Of a stretch of 64,000 bases of DNA, positions 31,615-43,372 are shown one piece after another. Position numbers and translations under genes: made by a program. Origin of the DNA: Bolinopsis microptera (lineage: Eukaryota; Ctenophora; Tentaculata; Lobata; Bolinopsidae). The DNA is taken from contig NC_087080.1 in assembly GCF_026151205.1 (NCBI RefSeq), forward strand, positions 12,013,837 to 12,077,836, read 5' to 3'. The first letter of the stretch is position 1, and every line of letters starts with the position of its first letter. The notes under the pieces were generated by a model. The model did not search any database. It was not told the origin of the DNA and worked only from the letters and a program-made list of their open reading frames with translations.

Positions 31615-34600
31615 TTAACCACAGTTTCTAGTTTAACCACCAGTATCTAGTTTAACCACCAGTATCTAATTTAACCACCAGTATCTAGTTTAACCACAGT
31701 TTCTAGTTTAACCACAGTTTCTAGTTTAACCACAGTATCTAGTTTAACCACAATATCTAGTTTAACCACCAATATCTAGTTTAACCACCAGTATCTAGTT
31801 TAACCACAATATATAGTTTAACCACAATATCTAGTTTAACCACAGTATCTAGTTTAACCACAGTATCTAGTTCAGCCCCAGTATCTAGTTTAAGCACCAG
31901 TATCTTGTTTAATCACAATATCTAGTTTAACCACAAGTATCTAGTTTAACCACCAGTATCTAGTTTAACCACCAGTACCTAGTTTAACCACCAGTATCTA
32001 GTTTAACCACAGTTTCTAGTTTAACCACAGTTTTTAGTTTAACCACAGTATCTAGTTTAACCACAATATCTAGTTTAACCACCAATATCTAGTTTAACCA
32101 CCAGTATCTAGTTTAACCACAATATATAGTTTAACCACAATATCTAGTTTAACCACAGTATCTAGTTTAACCACAGTATCTAGTTCAGCCCCAGTATCTA
32201 GTTTAAGCACCAGTATCTTGTTTAATCACAATATCTAGTTTAACCACCAGTATCTAGTTTAACCCCAGTATCTAGTTTAACCACCAGTATCTAGTTTAAC
32301 CCCAGTATATAGTTCAGCCCCAGTATCTAGTTTAACCACCAGTATCTAGTTTAACCCCAGTATCTAGTCAGCCCCAGTATCTAGTTTAACCACAGTATAT
32401 AGTTTAACCACAGTATCTAGTTTAACCACCAGTATCTAGTTCAGCCCCAGTATCTAGTTTAAGCACCAGTATCTAGTTTAGCCCCAGTATCTAGTTTAAG
32501 CACCAGTATCTTGTTTAATCACAATATCTAGTTTAACCACCAGTATCTAGTTTAACCACAGTATCTAGTTTAAGCACCAGTATCTAGTTTAACCACAGTT
32601 TCTAGTTTAACCACAGTTTTTAGTTTAACCACAGTATCTAGTTTAACCACAATATCTAGTTTAACCACCAATATCTAGTTTAACCACCAGTATCTAGTTT
32701 AACCACAATATATAGTTTAACCACAATATCTAGTTTAACCACAGTATCTAGTTTAACCACAGTATCTAGTTCAGCCCCAGTATCTAGTTTAAGCACCAGT
32801 ATCTTGTTTAATCACAATATCTAGCTTAACCACCAGTATCTAGTTTAACCCCAGTATCTAGTTTAACCACCAGTATCTAGTTTAACCCCAGTATATAGTT
32901 CAGCCCCAGTATCTAGTTTAACCACCAGTATCTAGTTTAACCCCAGTATCTAGTTCAGCCCCAGTATCTAGTTTAACCACAGTATATAGTTTAACCACAG
33001 TATCTAGTTTAACCACCAGTATCTAGTTCAGCCCCAGTATCTAGTTTAAGCACCAGTATCTAGTTTAGCCCCAGTATCTAGTTTAAGCACCAGTATCTTG
33101 TTTAATCACAATATCTAGTTTAACCACCAGTATCTAGTTTAACCACAGTATCTAGTTTAAGCACCAGTATCTAGTTCAGCCCCAGTATCTAGTTTAACCA
33201 CCAGTATCTAGTTTAACCACCAGTATCTAGTTTAAGCACCAGTATCTAGTTCAGCCCAAGTATCTAGTTTAACCACCAGTATCTAGTTTAACCACCAGTA
33301 TCTAGTTTAGCCACCAGTATCTAGTTTAACCCCAGTATCTAGTTTAGCTCTAGAATATAGTTTATCCCCAGTATATAGTTTAACCACCAGTATCTAGTTT
33401 AAGCACCAGTATCTAGTTCAGCCCAAGTATCTAGTTTAACCACCAGTATCTAGTTTAACCACCAGTATCTAGTTTAACCACCAGTATCTAGTTTAACCCC
33501 AGTATATAGTTTAAGCACCAGTATCTTGTTTAATCACAATATCTAGTTTAACCACCAGTATCTAGTTTAACCCCAGTATCTAGTTCAGCCCCAGTATCTA
33601 GTTTAAGCACCAGTATCTTGTTTAATCACAATATCTAGTTTAACCACCAGTATCTAGTTTAACCCCAGTATATAGTTCAGCCCCAGTATCTAGTTTAAGC
33701 ACCAGTATCTCGTTTAATCACAATATCTAGTTTAACCACCAGTATCTAGTTTAACCCCAGTATCTAGTTCAGCCCCAGTATCTAGTTTAACCACAGTATA
33801 TAGTTTAACCACAGTATCTAGTTCAACCACCAGTATCTAGTTCAGCCCCAGTATCTAGTTTAAGCACCAGTATCTAGTTTAGCCCCAGTATCTAGTTTAA
33901 GCACCAGTATCTTGTTTAATCACAATATCTAGTTTAACCACCAGTATCTAGTTTAAGCATCAGTATCTAGTTCAGCCCCAGTATCTAGTTTAACCACCAG
34001 TATCTAGTTTAACCACCAGTATCTAGTTTAAGCACCAGTATCTAGTTCAGCCCAAGTATCTAGTTTAACCACCAGTATCTAGTTAAACCACCAGTATCTA
34101 GTTTAACCCCAGTATCTAGTTTAGCTCTAGAATATAGTTTAGCCCCAGTATCTAGTTTAGCCCCAGTATCTAGTTTAGCCCCAGTATCTAGTTTAACCAC
34201 AGTATCTAGTTTAACCCCAGTATCTAGTTTAACCACAGTATCTAGTTTAACCACAGTATCTAGTTTAACCACCAGTATCTAGTTTAAGCACCAGTATCTA
34301 GTTCAGCCCAAGTATCTAGTTTAACCACCAGTATCTAGTTTAACCACCAGTATCTAGTTTAAGCACCAGTATCTAGTTCAGCCCAAGTATCTAGTTTAAC
34401 CACCAGTATCTAGTTTAACCACCAGTATCTAGTTAAACCACCAGTATCTAGTTTAACCCCAGTATCTAGTTTAGCTCTAGAATATAGTTTAAGCACCAGT
34501 ATCTAGTTCGGCCCCAGTATCTAGTTTAACCACCAGTATCTAGTTTAACCACCAGTATCTAGTTTAAGCACCAGTATCTAGTTCAGCCCAAGTATCTAGT

Positions 34601-34725
34601 TTAACCACCAGTATCTAGTTTAACCACCAGTATCTAGTTTAGCTCTAGAATATAGTTTAGCCCCAGTATCTAGTTTAGCCCCAGTATCTAGTTCAGCCCA
34701 AGTATCTAGTTTAGCCCTAAAACCT
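31615..34725 (+). repeat. 3.1 kb satellite, 18-19 bp unit, higher-order structure
   Basis: Units of type TATCTAGTTTAACCACCAG with variants (AGTTCAGCCCC, AGTTTAAGCACC, CTTGTTTAATCACA, AGCTCTAGAATATAG). The variants recur in fixed order: the series with CAGTTTTTAGTTTAACC reappears about 585 bp later (32029 and 32614), and CTTGTTTAATCACAATATC recurs at least nine times. This implies block duplications on top of unit duplication. Confidence 0.97.
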
Positions 34726-34811
34726 ACCTTTAACATATCATAAGCCCCAGGTCTGATGCAGGGATGTGTGTTTTCAACTGAAGTCACGCTAGCTCACGCC
34801 CAGTGAAGGGT

Positions 34812-35309
34812 CACGTGACGTGACACGCCGTAACTGCCTTTTACACTATATCCACGCACTTTGACTGATTTACATTGAACACAAGCATGTTGTTGAGCGA
34901 GCAGAGGTTTAACGTTTTTATCAAAAGCACATTTAACAGCCATCTCAGCGCAAAGTGGCCACTTTTTTTCTGAAATTGCGACGTTCGTTTCTGAAATATA
35001 AGTTATGTTTTTTTCACCTTTTACATGAGACCATTCAACTTGTGGTTAGTTTAAAATAGTCTGTATACCCCACTTGACAAAGTACGCTACAGGTTATTTA
35101 CACCTCTCTACTCAATCCTTTTATTATGTAAAATTAATTATCCGGACACGTTATCATTATGAGAAAAGCACGTGACATTCACGTGACATGCTGGAACTGA
35201 TCAGCCTGCTTGTCACAACAAGCCCACGTGCACTATCACAAGCCCACGTGCTTTATCGTGTAATTCCCATTAGTTTTAGAGTAAGTATTTTGCATCACAG
35301 TGCCACGTG
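34812..35309. promoter_or_regulatory. Cluster of six CACGTG sites
   Basis: CACGTG occurs at 34812, 35169, 35180, 35245, 35225 and 35304. This palindrome is the core site of bHLH factors such as USF, MYC, HIF-related and TFEB types. Six in 500 bp of AT-rich DNA is far above chance. It may be an enhancer or promoter; the nearest gene seen is the zinc-finger gene 2.5 kb downstream. The function is inferred. Confidence 0.5.
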
Positions 35310-37859
35310 ACACCTGGACGTACTATTTATCTTCGCAGGTTGCAATGTGCGCGTATGTATGGGAGATGATCTGTGAGGGGAGGCTTTCACAACGTTCAAA
35401 TCAACGTCCTTAGCTTGATTTTTCAATGTGTTGTCAGATTTGCTGCTCGAATAACTTACACATACAGTTAAAATTGTTCAAATCTTTCATTCGTAGGTTT
35501 ATTAAATATTATTGATTTGTAGCTCTCTTTCTTGGATATAATCTCGTCAAGCTCGATTGCTATTTGTGTCATTTCTATTACTTATAAACTTATCACTTGA
35601 TGAATGATCTTAACTTTTCTCGTTTTAAAACGCCCATTTTTTCGGGAGTTTAACTTTTTCATCACTTGACGAAAGGTTTTTTAATTTCTTGGTTTAAAAA
35701 CGCCTCTTTTTTGCGAGTTTTCACAGGATCAATCGATATCTTTTATCATCTTGTTTGTTTTTTCTTTTGTTTGCTTAGATTCGGCTTAAATCAATTAATG
35801 TGACTGATATGTTACCAAGACGGATCCAATTTTAGACCACCGAAATAAAATAAACAGTTCATTTTGCGGTCATCCATTTAAACCTCTGTAGCAAGGAGCA
35901 GCAAAAAGGAGCAACAAGGAGCAACAACAAGGAGCAACAAGGACCACGACAGTTTAAAGTTTCAATCCTCTTCAAGGGTTGTAACATTGTCCACTCTTGG
36001 TTCTCTGAGTGAACCAAGAGTGGACAATGTCAACTTCACTGAATCTCTTGTCGCATAATTTCTATCCTGATTTAATTTTTAAACGATGTTAGCTGATTCT
36101 CCGTACATTTGTAGTTTTTGTTATTGTAGACTGGAGGTGGCACTATATTTAACTGATCACTAATTAGAAATCTTAGGACTGTATGCCTGAGTGCCAGATG
36201 CTAGGTGAAAAACCCCGAGAAACCCTCTCCTTTATAAAAACGTACTGTATACAGTGCATAATTTATAAGCCTCAAATCCTGACGCCACTTGTGCCAAGTG
36301 AACCACAGCGTTGCTAATGCGGTTACTACAAATTATTTAATGTCATATTCGTCAGGGTAACAGTAGTACAGATTGGTAACACAGGTTACTCACCGGTAAA
36401 TCATAGTGCAGTCAGCGCAGTGTGCGTCACATATAGTCCTCTTAAAAATTATATTATTACTGCTGTTACACATCTGGAAACATCAGCCGCATTTAGTGTT
36501 CCTGTTAAGTTTTCAGCAATCGTGGGGACGAAAGTTGCTTACTTGTTCGAGTTTCCCAAGTTATAATAGATAGTCTCATAGATTGATCAGTCTAAAGCAT
36601 TCCTATTCTTTTTCCACCCAATTTTATTCTGAATCGTCATTTTCCTGACTGATTTTTTGAGATGGTACGTTCTAGACTTTCGGTTAGATACTGACACACC
36701 TTGTACAAATTAGATGAAGTACAATTTTCCTTGCAATTACATTTCTCAGAGACACATTTAGGTGCTAGTGTTCCAAATTTGTCTACCAATGTGTTTCTGG
36801 AATGCTGGTGAGTGGTGTCCTTCTTCAAATTTACTGATGTACCTTCAAAACTTTCAGTTTACAGGTAAGTGATTTATAGTGACACACCTTGTGCAGATTT
36901 AATGAAGTTCCCTGCTTAAGTTGAAACAAATAGTACATTGTCAGTTTTATATAGTGGTAACCGGTGGTAAAATAACATTTGATCTAGTTTTCTGTCATAG
37001 CTAACTATACTTTATCGAGTTATTGTTTCTCTAATTACCTTGCTTAGCTGAATTGTGTTATATCTGGGTAGCATTTGTAACTATAGCACCTCTTCTGCTC
37101 TTTAAGTTTCATAGCGTATAACTTGTGTAGTGGCCTGTTTTTAGTTGACTCAATTTCGCGGATCTACTCCAAGGCTCTACGACTACAGTCTACAGTAAAT
37201 GGAATGCTATAGTGGCACATGAGTACTCTCACCTCTTTTATCTGATTTGATAAATGTAATTTCAATTTCAAAATCAGTTTTTTTAAACTTTTACAGAAAA
37301 CTCCAGTTTTTATAACTGTTACTTTTAAAAGAAAACTATTTTTGTCACTACATTTTGTTATATTTCTTTAAGTTTGATATAAACATTAAGTTATTTGTTT
37401 AGATTTAGTTCGTTAAGATTGCATCGTTTTTATAATCATTTCTGTTACAGCGACTAATAAAAATGAACCTCTAAAGTTCACGGCGACAAAGCTGATAAGC
37501 CCGCGACTATTTATTCTTTTACCGATCGATTTCAAATGTATCTGAAATCTATTATAATCATATACGAATAGCCGTTAAGCCGTTATCGCTATTACATGTA
37601 CCTTGGACACCAGAGTGTCCTCGTTGCTAACCAAGCATCAAAGTGTGGCCGTATCTTGTGTTAGTGCACCTCTTCCATACCTGAAGAGTCGTAACTGCCC
37701 AGGAGAATGACAAGGAAGAGGAAGATGTGAAAAGAAGATGGGAAACGTTATACAGCCCGCCGAATCTCGTACTCATGATATTGAGACTATCCTCCACCAA
37801 AACGGAATAGGTTAGTAGCAATCTAACATTGGTACTATCCTCCACCACTGGCACAATGT
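35310..37859. other. Spacer upstream of the zinc-finger gene
   Basis: No exon recognised. It contains a short AAGGAGCAACAA repeat at about 35890-35945 and the perfect hairpin at 35984-36030. The 63-codon minus ORF at 36637-36828 and the 75-codon ORF at 37627-37854 have no known domain. Confidence 0.45.
35984..36030. repeat. Perfect 20-bp inverted repeat, 7-bp loop
   Basis: Arms ACATTGTCCACTCTTGGTTC (35984-36003) and its exact complement (36011-36030) around TCTGAGT. Could form a cruciform or RNA hairpin. Confidence 0.92.
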
Positions 37860-39978
37860 ATGCCCAGTATATATCGTGCTTATATACGATTTAGCGTCTC
37901 AGAACATGTCTTTATGCTCCTAATCGTACCTCAACCAGTCAACCTGGTATCGATAATTTGTTTATCTTGTATCCGAACTAAGATTAGTAAGAAACCTCCA
38001 GTGATAAATGGTCATCTGAAGAACAGTACATCATCCTCAGAACCACTGATAGAAGATTTCACACCGAGGAGTTCCCGAAACCACTCAGGAGAGGAAAAAC
38101 GTGTTAGATTCCAGAATGTGGAGATAACGGACCAAAAGAATGTTGTGGTGGTCAAAGCCAACGAGGTAAATTCCCAATTCTCAATATCTTGTTGTTATCC
38201 TGGGTGTTTTCCCTGATATTTTCAGTTTTATAATTGTCCTGCATCATGCATTTCTGTGCGATAATTTTGTACGATTCTACTAATTTAAATGCAATCTGAT
38301 GGATTCATATCGTTGACTATAATTTTTGAAGTAAGACTGAATTTCGCGATGGAAGAATTTATTTTCTAACTCCAGCACTTAAAATGTTTTTCTCATAGAG
38401 CAGCACTCTTTAAAAAGCAATTTAAAACATTCACAACGTGACCAATAGACATAACCGATTTAAGATGTAATTATGACTATAAAATCATCCACGCTTTAAT
38501 TCGAGATGCATAAAATTTTAATTCTTGCTTGAATAATTTTTGTCTGAGAATTGCGCTGGAGAAGTCGTATCAGCTCATGCTTGTTAACAAAAAGTTCTTT
38601 GTGTTGTGCTTGTTTCTGACTGAGAAGATACAGAACTCATTGTAACAGATTCTTGGCAAGACGGAGATAACTTGACAAATGCCTTGATTTAGAGAAACAT
38701 GGTATCTATACAGCAACAACAGAATTAAGAACGTATCTCTTTTACAACAATTTGGCAAATTTCAGGTGCATGATTCAGCTATTTACGTATCAAAATGTGA
38801 CTGAATATTTGTGGAATGTTTAAAAGAGATGCATGATCACCTCCCTAACAGAAGGGTGGAATATTTAAGCAACTGGGAGGGGCTGGCCCTTGTGCACGTG
38901 ATCAATGTGTACACTGTTTTATAGTACCGAGCTCTGTGGAGCAAAGTGAACTTAATTGCTGAATATTTCAGTACCAAAGTAACCCTTATTTTCTTCAGAA
39001 CCGAAGCTCGGCCAGCAGTAGTGGTTATGAGAGTAAGAGTTGTTCGAGCATTGATAGTGATGCGGAAAACATTAGAGGAGAATCCAGGTTAGAAAACTAG
39101 TTCAGCAGTTCAGAGATTTAGTTTATCCTAGTAGTAATCAACTTTAAATTATCTGAAGTGTATTTTTAGAATCTAAATTAGCTGATCACATTTGTTGATT
39201 CTGATATCTTCATAACATTCAGTTTAGAACCTAGTCACTGAGGTAACGTAAAACTGAACTCATCTAAAACATATCTCCGACAGTGAAACAGTGTCTCCTC
39301 TGTGCAGCTCAGCTATAAAAGACATCCTGACCTGTGACGAATGTGGTAAGCGGTTCTGCAAATCAGGACTGTACCTGCAACACATCCGAACCAGAGCCCA
39401 CCTAGGCTGCAATCCAGACGACATAATCGACCAGACATCTATCAAAAAGATAGTAGTGGCTGAGAGACAGTATCCAAGTCCGAAGACCATTGCCAAGGCT
39501 CATGCTGACTCAATCAGGAAAACCAGATCTTATAATACGGTGGGTTTAGTTTGTTCACGTTTCTCAATTTATAATTGGATGCCGAGTGTTTCAACTCTCG
39601 AAAAATCGCCTAATGTTTTATATCCGGCTAAGAACCTAATACACAGCTCCGTAGTACCAACCCTCACCCTAACCAGTAAAATTAAACCTTGATCCCAATC
39701 TAGTCCCCAGTTTTGTCACATACATGATATTAGATATTAGATATTGATGTTCTAACCATCATTTCACTCAGGAGAGAGACCTGCTATGGGTGTCCCCCGA
39801 GAAGCTCCGGCCTAAATCAGCCCGGCCCGAACACCGAATACTGGGACCCCTGGGGAACTCCTATCTGCACTGGCTAACACACTTGGAGAGACTAGACCGG
39901 CTGGATGATGAGACCGAGAGCAGCGATACTGGGGAGGACAGATCACCCCCGAGCACCGGGGAGTCTACTCTTTGTTAA
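37860..39978 (+). CDS. Single C2H2-type zinc-finger protein, 4 exons, about 285 aa
   Basis: Exons 37860-38165, 38999-39087, 39284-39539 and 39772-39978 join in frame (phases 0, 2, 0) with GT-AG introns; the stop is TAA. Exon 1 may start at 37860 (in-frame TAA upstream at 37824), or its real start may be further in near ISKKPPVINGHLKN, since the first 40 residues look non-conserved. Exon 2 is Ser-rich (SSASSSGYESKSCSSIDSDA). Exon 3 carries LTCDECGKRFCKSGLYLQHI then RTRAH: Cys-x2-Cys-x12-His-x5-His, a lone finger. The C-terminus (LGNSYLHWLTHLERLDRLDD, then acidic and Ser/Pro-rich) is unfamiliar. Possibly a nuclear protein; I do not recognise the family. Clean splicing and open frames argue it is real. 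Confidence 0.72.
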
Positions 39979-41408
39979 CATCCGAAGATAACCTCTTAGT
40001 CTTTGTTAACATCAGAATATTCCAATTCCATCGATATGTCGTTGTGAATACCAGCAAGACTCTCTGTTGACGCACTCTATTTTGGATCAGTTTACCAAGC
40101 TACTTGCTTGAAACCAGATATTTTAGGCGATTTATAGTTCTATGTATGCAGTGTTCAGTATTTATTTTAGGGACAGATTTTTCACAGTACCAAAACTCAC
40201 AATATGGCATAAGCCAAATATTTTGATACAGCCCATTAGAGGTATTCAGATTTTGTATTCATCAGAATGAAGGCTCTTCAAGAAGGGCTATGATATAAAG
40301 TTATGGGATTGCCGTCGACATATTTGCAATATCTTTCCAGTTTCATGCCACGACACTTATTTTTTGGCAATTTGGTCGATGGAAGTGCTTTGCTAAGTAA
40401 CTTAGTAGGTTTACACTAGATTTAACACTCAAATTAGATGCTTAGCTTCACCGCAGATTATAACATAACTAGAAATGAGGAAATATTTCTATCCAAACCA
40501 TATATTTGAAATACTGGATAAAGAATTCTACTCTGATAGAATTTTTTTTCGGCTATTAACAACGTAAACCTTTCGTCTGGCAAGTTTCATGTTAGTGTCT
40601 TAAATTTGGGGTGTTGGGTTTGACTCGATGTAGCGATCCGCGTGTCCAAAACGTCTTGCACGTTTTCTTTGTGTATGTCTGATTGAGGAAGATCATAAGT
40701 CATGGTCACAGCTTTGTTTTTAAAAATATTGTGTACAATGTTTTGCGTTTGCAATTTTATCATAACTTGCGAAATATGTCATTTTCACTGAATGGTTGGC
40801 GGCTATCAATACACTGTCAAGTGCAGTTTGGACTGCCAGATTTAATTTGCAGTCTTCAGGAATGGATTATCACCAAACCGACAACCTGCTCTAGTTCTAA
40901 GGAGGATAGAGATTTGACATTCAAACCGCATTAGAAAGGGCCCGTGCTGTCAAGGGTTCCCTTTAACTTTAAGTCTAACAAAAAAGGTGACCCCTCTAAA
41001 TACAACATTATGACAAATAAAGGTTGATTTCTGCAGTTCAGAATGGTCATACCGGAAAGAGCTGAAAGTTGATGATTGACCAACGAATTTTTATTGACGT
41101 CTTATCTGGAGCTTTTAATTAGTAGCGCTAGATTATCTGCTAGATCGGAAAGTAAAGGAAAGTAAAGGAACTAAGTTACTACAGGAAAAGGTGTTTTATT
41201 CAATGCCACTTTTGTACAAAGACATCTAAATTAAAATTATTGTTTTTAGGTGTTTTGAGGGGTTATTGAGGGAGATTTGCAAATGGCGAATATAAAAAAA
41301 TGAGGGGGGGGGGAGGACGCGGAAAGGGGTACAGGTGGGGGTGTAGTTTGGTGTTTCAATTCTGGTGTTTGGCTGGAGAAAGATATTCCAGGATTGGGTC
41401 GTTTGGTT
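39979..41408. other. 3' flank of the zinc-finger gene
   Basis: No coding exon recognised. An AATAAA lies near 41016, too far to assign. The ORF at 40683-40934 has no motif. Confidence 0.4.
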
Positions 41409-41735
41409 TCACTGAATGGCCAGGCTGTTTACTAGGTATTGATAGGAACAGCAAACTCCAGAACTAACATTAACCTCTTGTTCGTGCGCCGTATAGCGAT
41501 AGACTTCTACTTCAGACAAGGACAGGTAAGCATTGTTTGCACCTTGCACCATTACACTTGATCCTTTCACATCTAGGTTAGGAAATACGTAGAGCCTTTT
41601 TCCATGATCATATTCGATGGCTCCAACTTTAAGTGCTCCTTCGTAATTTCCTCCGCTTAAGGCTGTTCCCATCCACATTACCGTCCCATCTACCCTGGCA
41701 TTGACAACTTGAGATGAGTCTCTGGTACATGGTGT
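41409..41735 (-). CDS. F5/8 type C (discoidin/fucolectin)-like C-terminal exon, partial
   Basis: The minus-strand frame reads SSQVVNARVDGTVMWMGTAL, then LDVKGSSVMVQGANNAYLSL and SEVEVYRYTAHEQ, ending at TGA (about 41409-41411). The closing pattern V-x-V-Q-...-Y-L-x-L-x-E-V-E-V-Y is characteristic of F5/8C galactose-binding domains in secreted or membrane lectin-like proteins. The 5' boundary is unclear: an in-frame TAA lies just upstream, so the exon must start between it and SSQVV. The foldback element at 41754-42659 begins immediately upstream and may separate this exon from the rest. Could be the last exon of a real gene or a stranded pseudogene exon. Confidence 0.45.
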   Translation of the reverse strand, partial: TPCTRDSSQVVNARVDGTVMWMGTALSGGNYEGALKVGAIEYDHGKRLYVFPNLDVKGSSVMVQGANNAYLSLSEVEVYRYTAHEQEVNVSSGVCCSYQYLVNSLAIQ

Positions 41736-41753
41736 TTACCTTTATTTCCTTAA

Positions 41754-42659
41754 GGGGGGAGCCATGGGTGTTTTTTTGTGAAACTTGATTTCGAGATAGC
41801 AGTTGACCAGCAAACTAGGACCAGTGACCGAACTTTTGAGGGGGTCCCGGACCCCAACCGCCAAACAGTACCCGCGGGGGAGCCACGCCCATATTTGGTC
41901 CAATTTAGGCCCAATTTAGCCAAATACCCTGAACATGCCCAAAACCCAGGTTTAGGGTGCTTTACTTGTAGAATGTAGCTAGTGGTCTCCTGAAATCGTA
42001 TATGAAATTTCATTAAGATTGGACAAAAAATGACTGAGTTATGAGCCAAAAACCATATGCCCATATTTGGGCATACTCATCAAATTTGGTAGATTTCGTC
42101 CCATAAATTGGTCAAATATCAATATTTTTGAATGAGACTTACTTTATATGAAAGGTTAGCATAAACTACATAATCTCTGTAAGCTATACACTATAGCTTT
42201 ATATCTGTTTAAATGTGGATACAAGGCGAAAATACCCAAAAAATTAACAAAATTGCCCGTATCTTCGTTCGCAATATTCGCGGAATTGATTTCATTAATT
42301 TGGTAATAACTCAATCAGTTTTTAAAATTTTTGCATGAAATTTTCGGAATCGACTCTAAATCGCATTTCCACCTTATTGTAGAAAGCCGATTTTTGATTT
42401 AGGCCTCTACAAAAATTTGGCGGCCAAATTCCAAAATATACGATTTCAGGAGACCACTAGCTACAAGTAAAGCACCCTAAACCTGGGTTTTGGGCATGTT
42501 CAGGGTATTTGGCTAAATTGGGCCTATTTGGCGGTTGGGGTCCGGGACCTCTTCAAAAGTTTGGTCACTGGTCCTAGTTTGCTGATCAACTGCTATCTCG
42601 AAATCAAGTTTCACAAAAAAATTCCCATGGCTCCCCCCCCCCCCCCCCCCCCCCCCCCC
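41754..42659. mobile_element. Foldback DNA element with arms of over 200 bp
   Basis: Both ends begin GGGGGAGCCATGGG and face each other; arm similarity continues through TGAAACTTGATTTCGAGATA, CTAGGACCAGTGACC, GGTCCCGGACCCCAACCGCC, CCCAAAACCCAGGTTTAGGG to GGTCTCCTGAAATCG. The left arm has an extra segment near 41865-41910. The right terminus has grown into a run of 27 C (42633-42659). Non-coding; a MITE-like insertion. No target duplication could be seen because of the C run. Confidence 0.85.
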
Positions 42660-43267
42660 AAAATGTGAAAAAAGTGTCATCGTCATAACCTTCGTGCCTG
42701 AAAAGTATTGCACAATTTAATATACACATAGTTTTTGAATTTTCATGGAACTGCAACATTGGATTATTATAATTATATTATGCGAATCTATCGATGAAAA
42801 TGTTTCTGGCGGACTCACGGCGGAGACTGATCGGTCCCATCACCCAATTGACTATTGAGTCTGCGGGTGATTGTGCCAAATAATTTTAAATCTCTGTATT
42901 GATGAACAATTGCTCTTTTTTCACATTTTTGGAACTTGTTATTAATATTAACTAAATAACTAGCATACTTTCCGGTAGTTTTTCCATCGATTGCCCTCGC
43001 GATGCCACAAACGGCTTATCTTGAGAGTATCGATTTGAGTGGCAGTTCCTTCCCGAGCAACGTTCGTTGCAGTTTAAGCTGCATTTACATACTAATTGCT
43101 CATCGGTCATTAGATAGTGAAACCTATAAATTTCACTTTGAACTTTGATGATTTTAGTATAATTGACTGACGTACGTGATGGGTGACGATACGATGGGTG
43201 ACGTACGTGATGGGTGACGAGCGGTAAATAAATTTCCTAAATTCCTATCGTGCCACAGCAATGAAAC
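42660..43267. other. No gene seen
   Basis: AT-rich. A short direct repeat of GATGGGTGACG with ACGTACGT occurs at about 43171-43222. Confidence 0.45.
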
Positions 43268-43372
43268 TTTTATCACGTGGTGACCCCCACTGTCGCTTCA
43301 CTACTGTAGAGTTTCAACGATACAGGGGGAGCCGCGCACCCGTGCGCGGCGGGTCATACAACGTATGACAAA
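43268..43372 (-). mobile_element. Family C copy, about 105 bp
   Basis: Reverse orientation of the family at 19524-19638: it begins (plus strand) TTATCACGTGGTGACCCCC and ends GTCATACAACGTATGACAA. GC-rich centre CCGCGCACCCGTGCGCGG. No clear target duplication. Confidence 0.75.

Noticed and set aside
34060-34272. ORF with repeated VVKLDTG-like units
   Set aside because: It is the translated satellite; the open frame depends on the 18-bp unit length.
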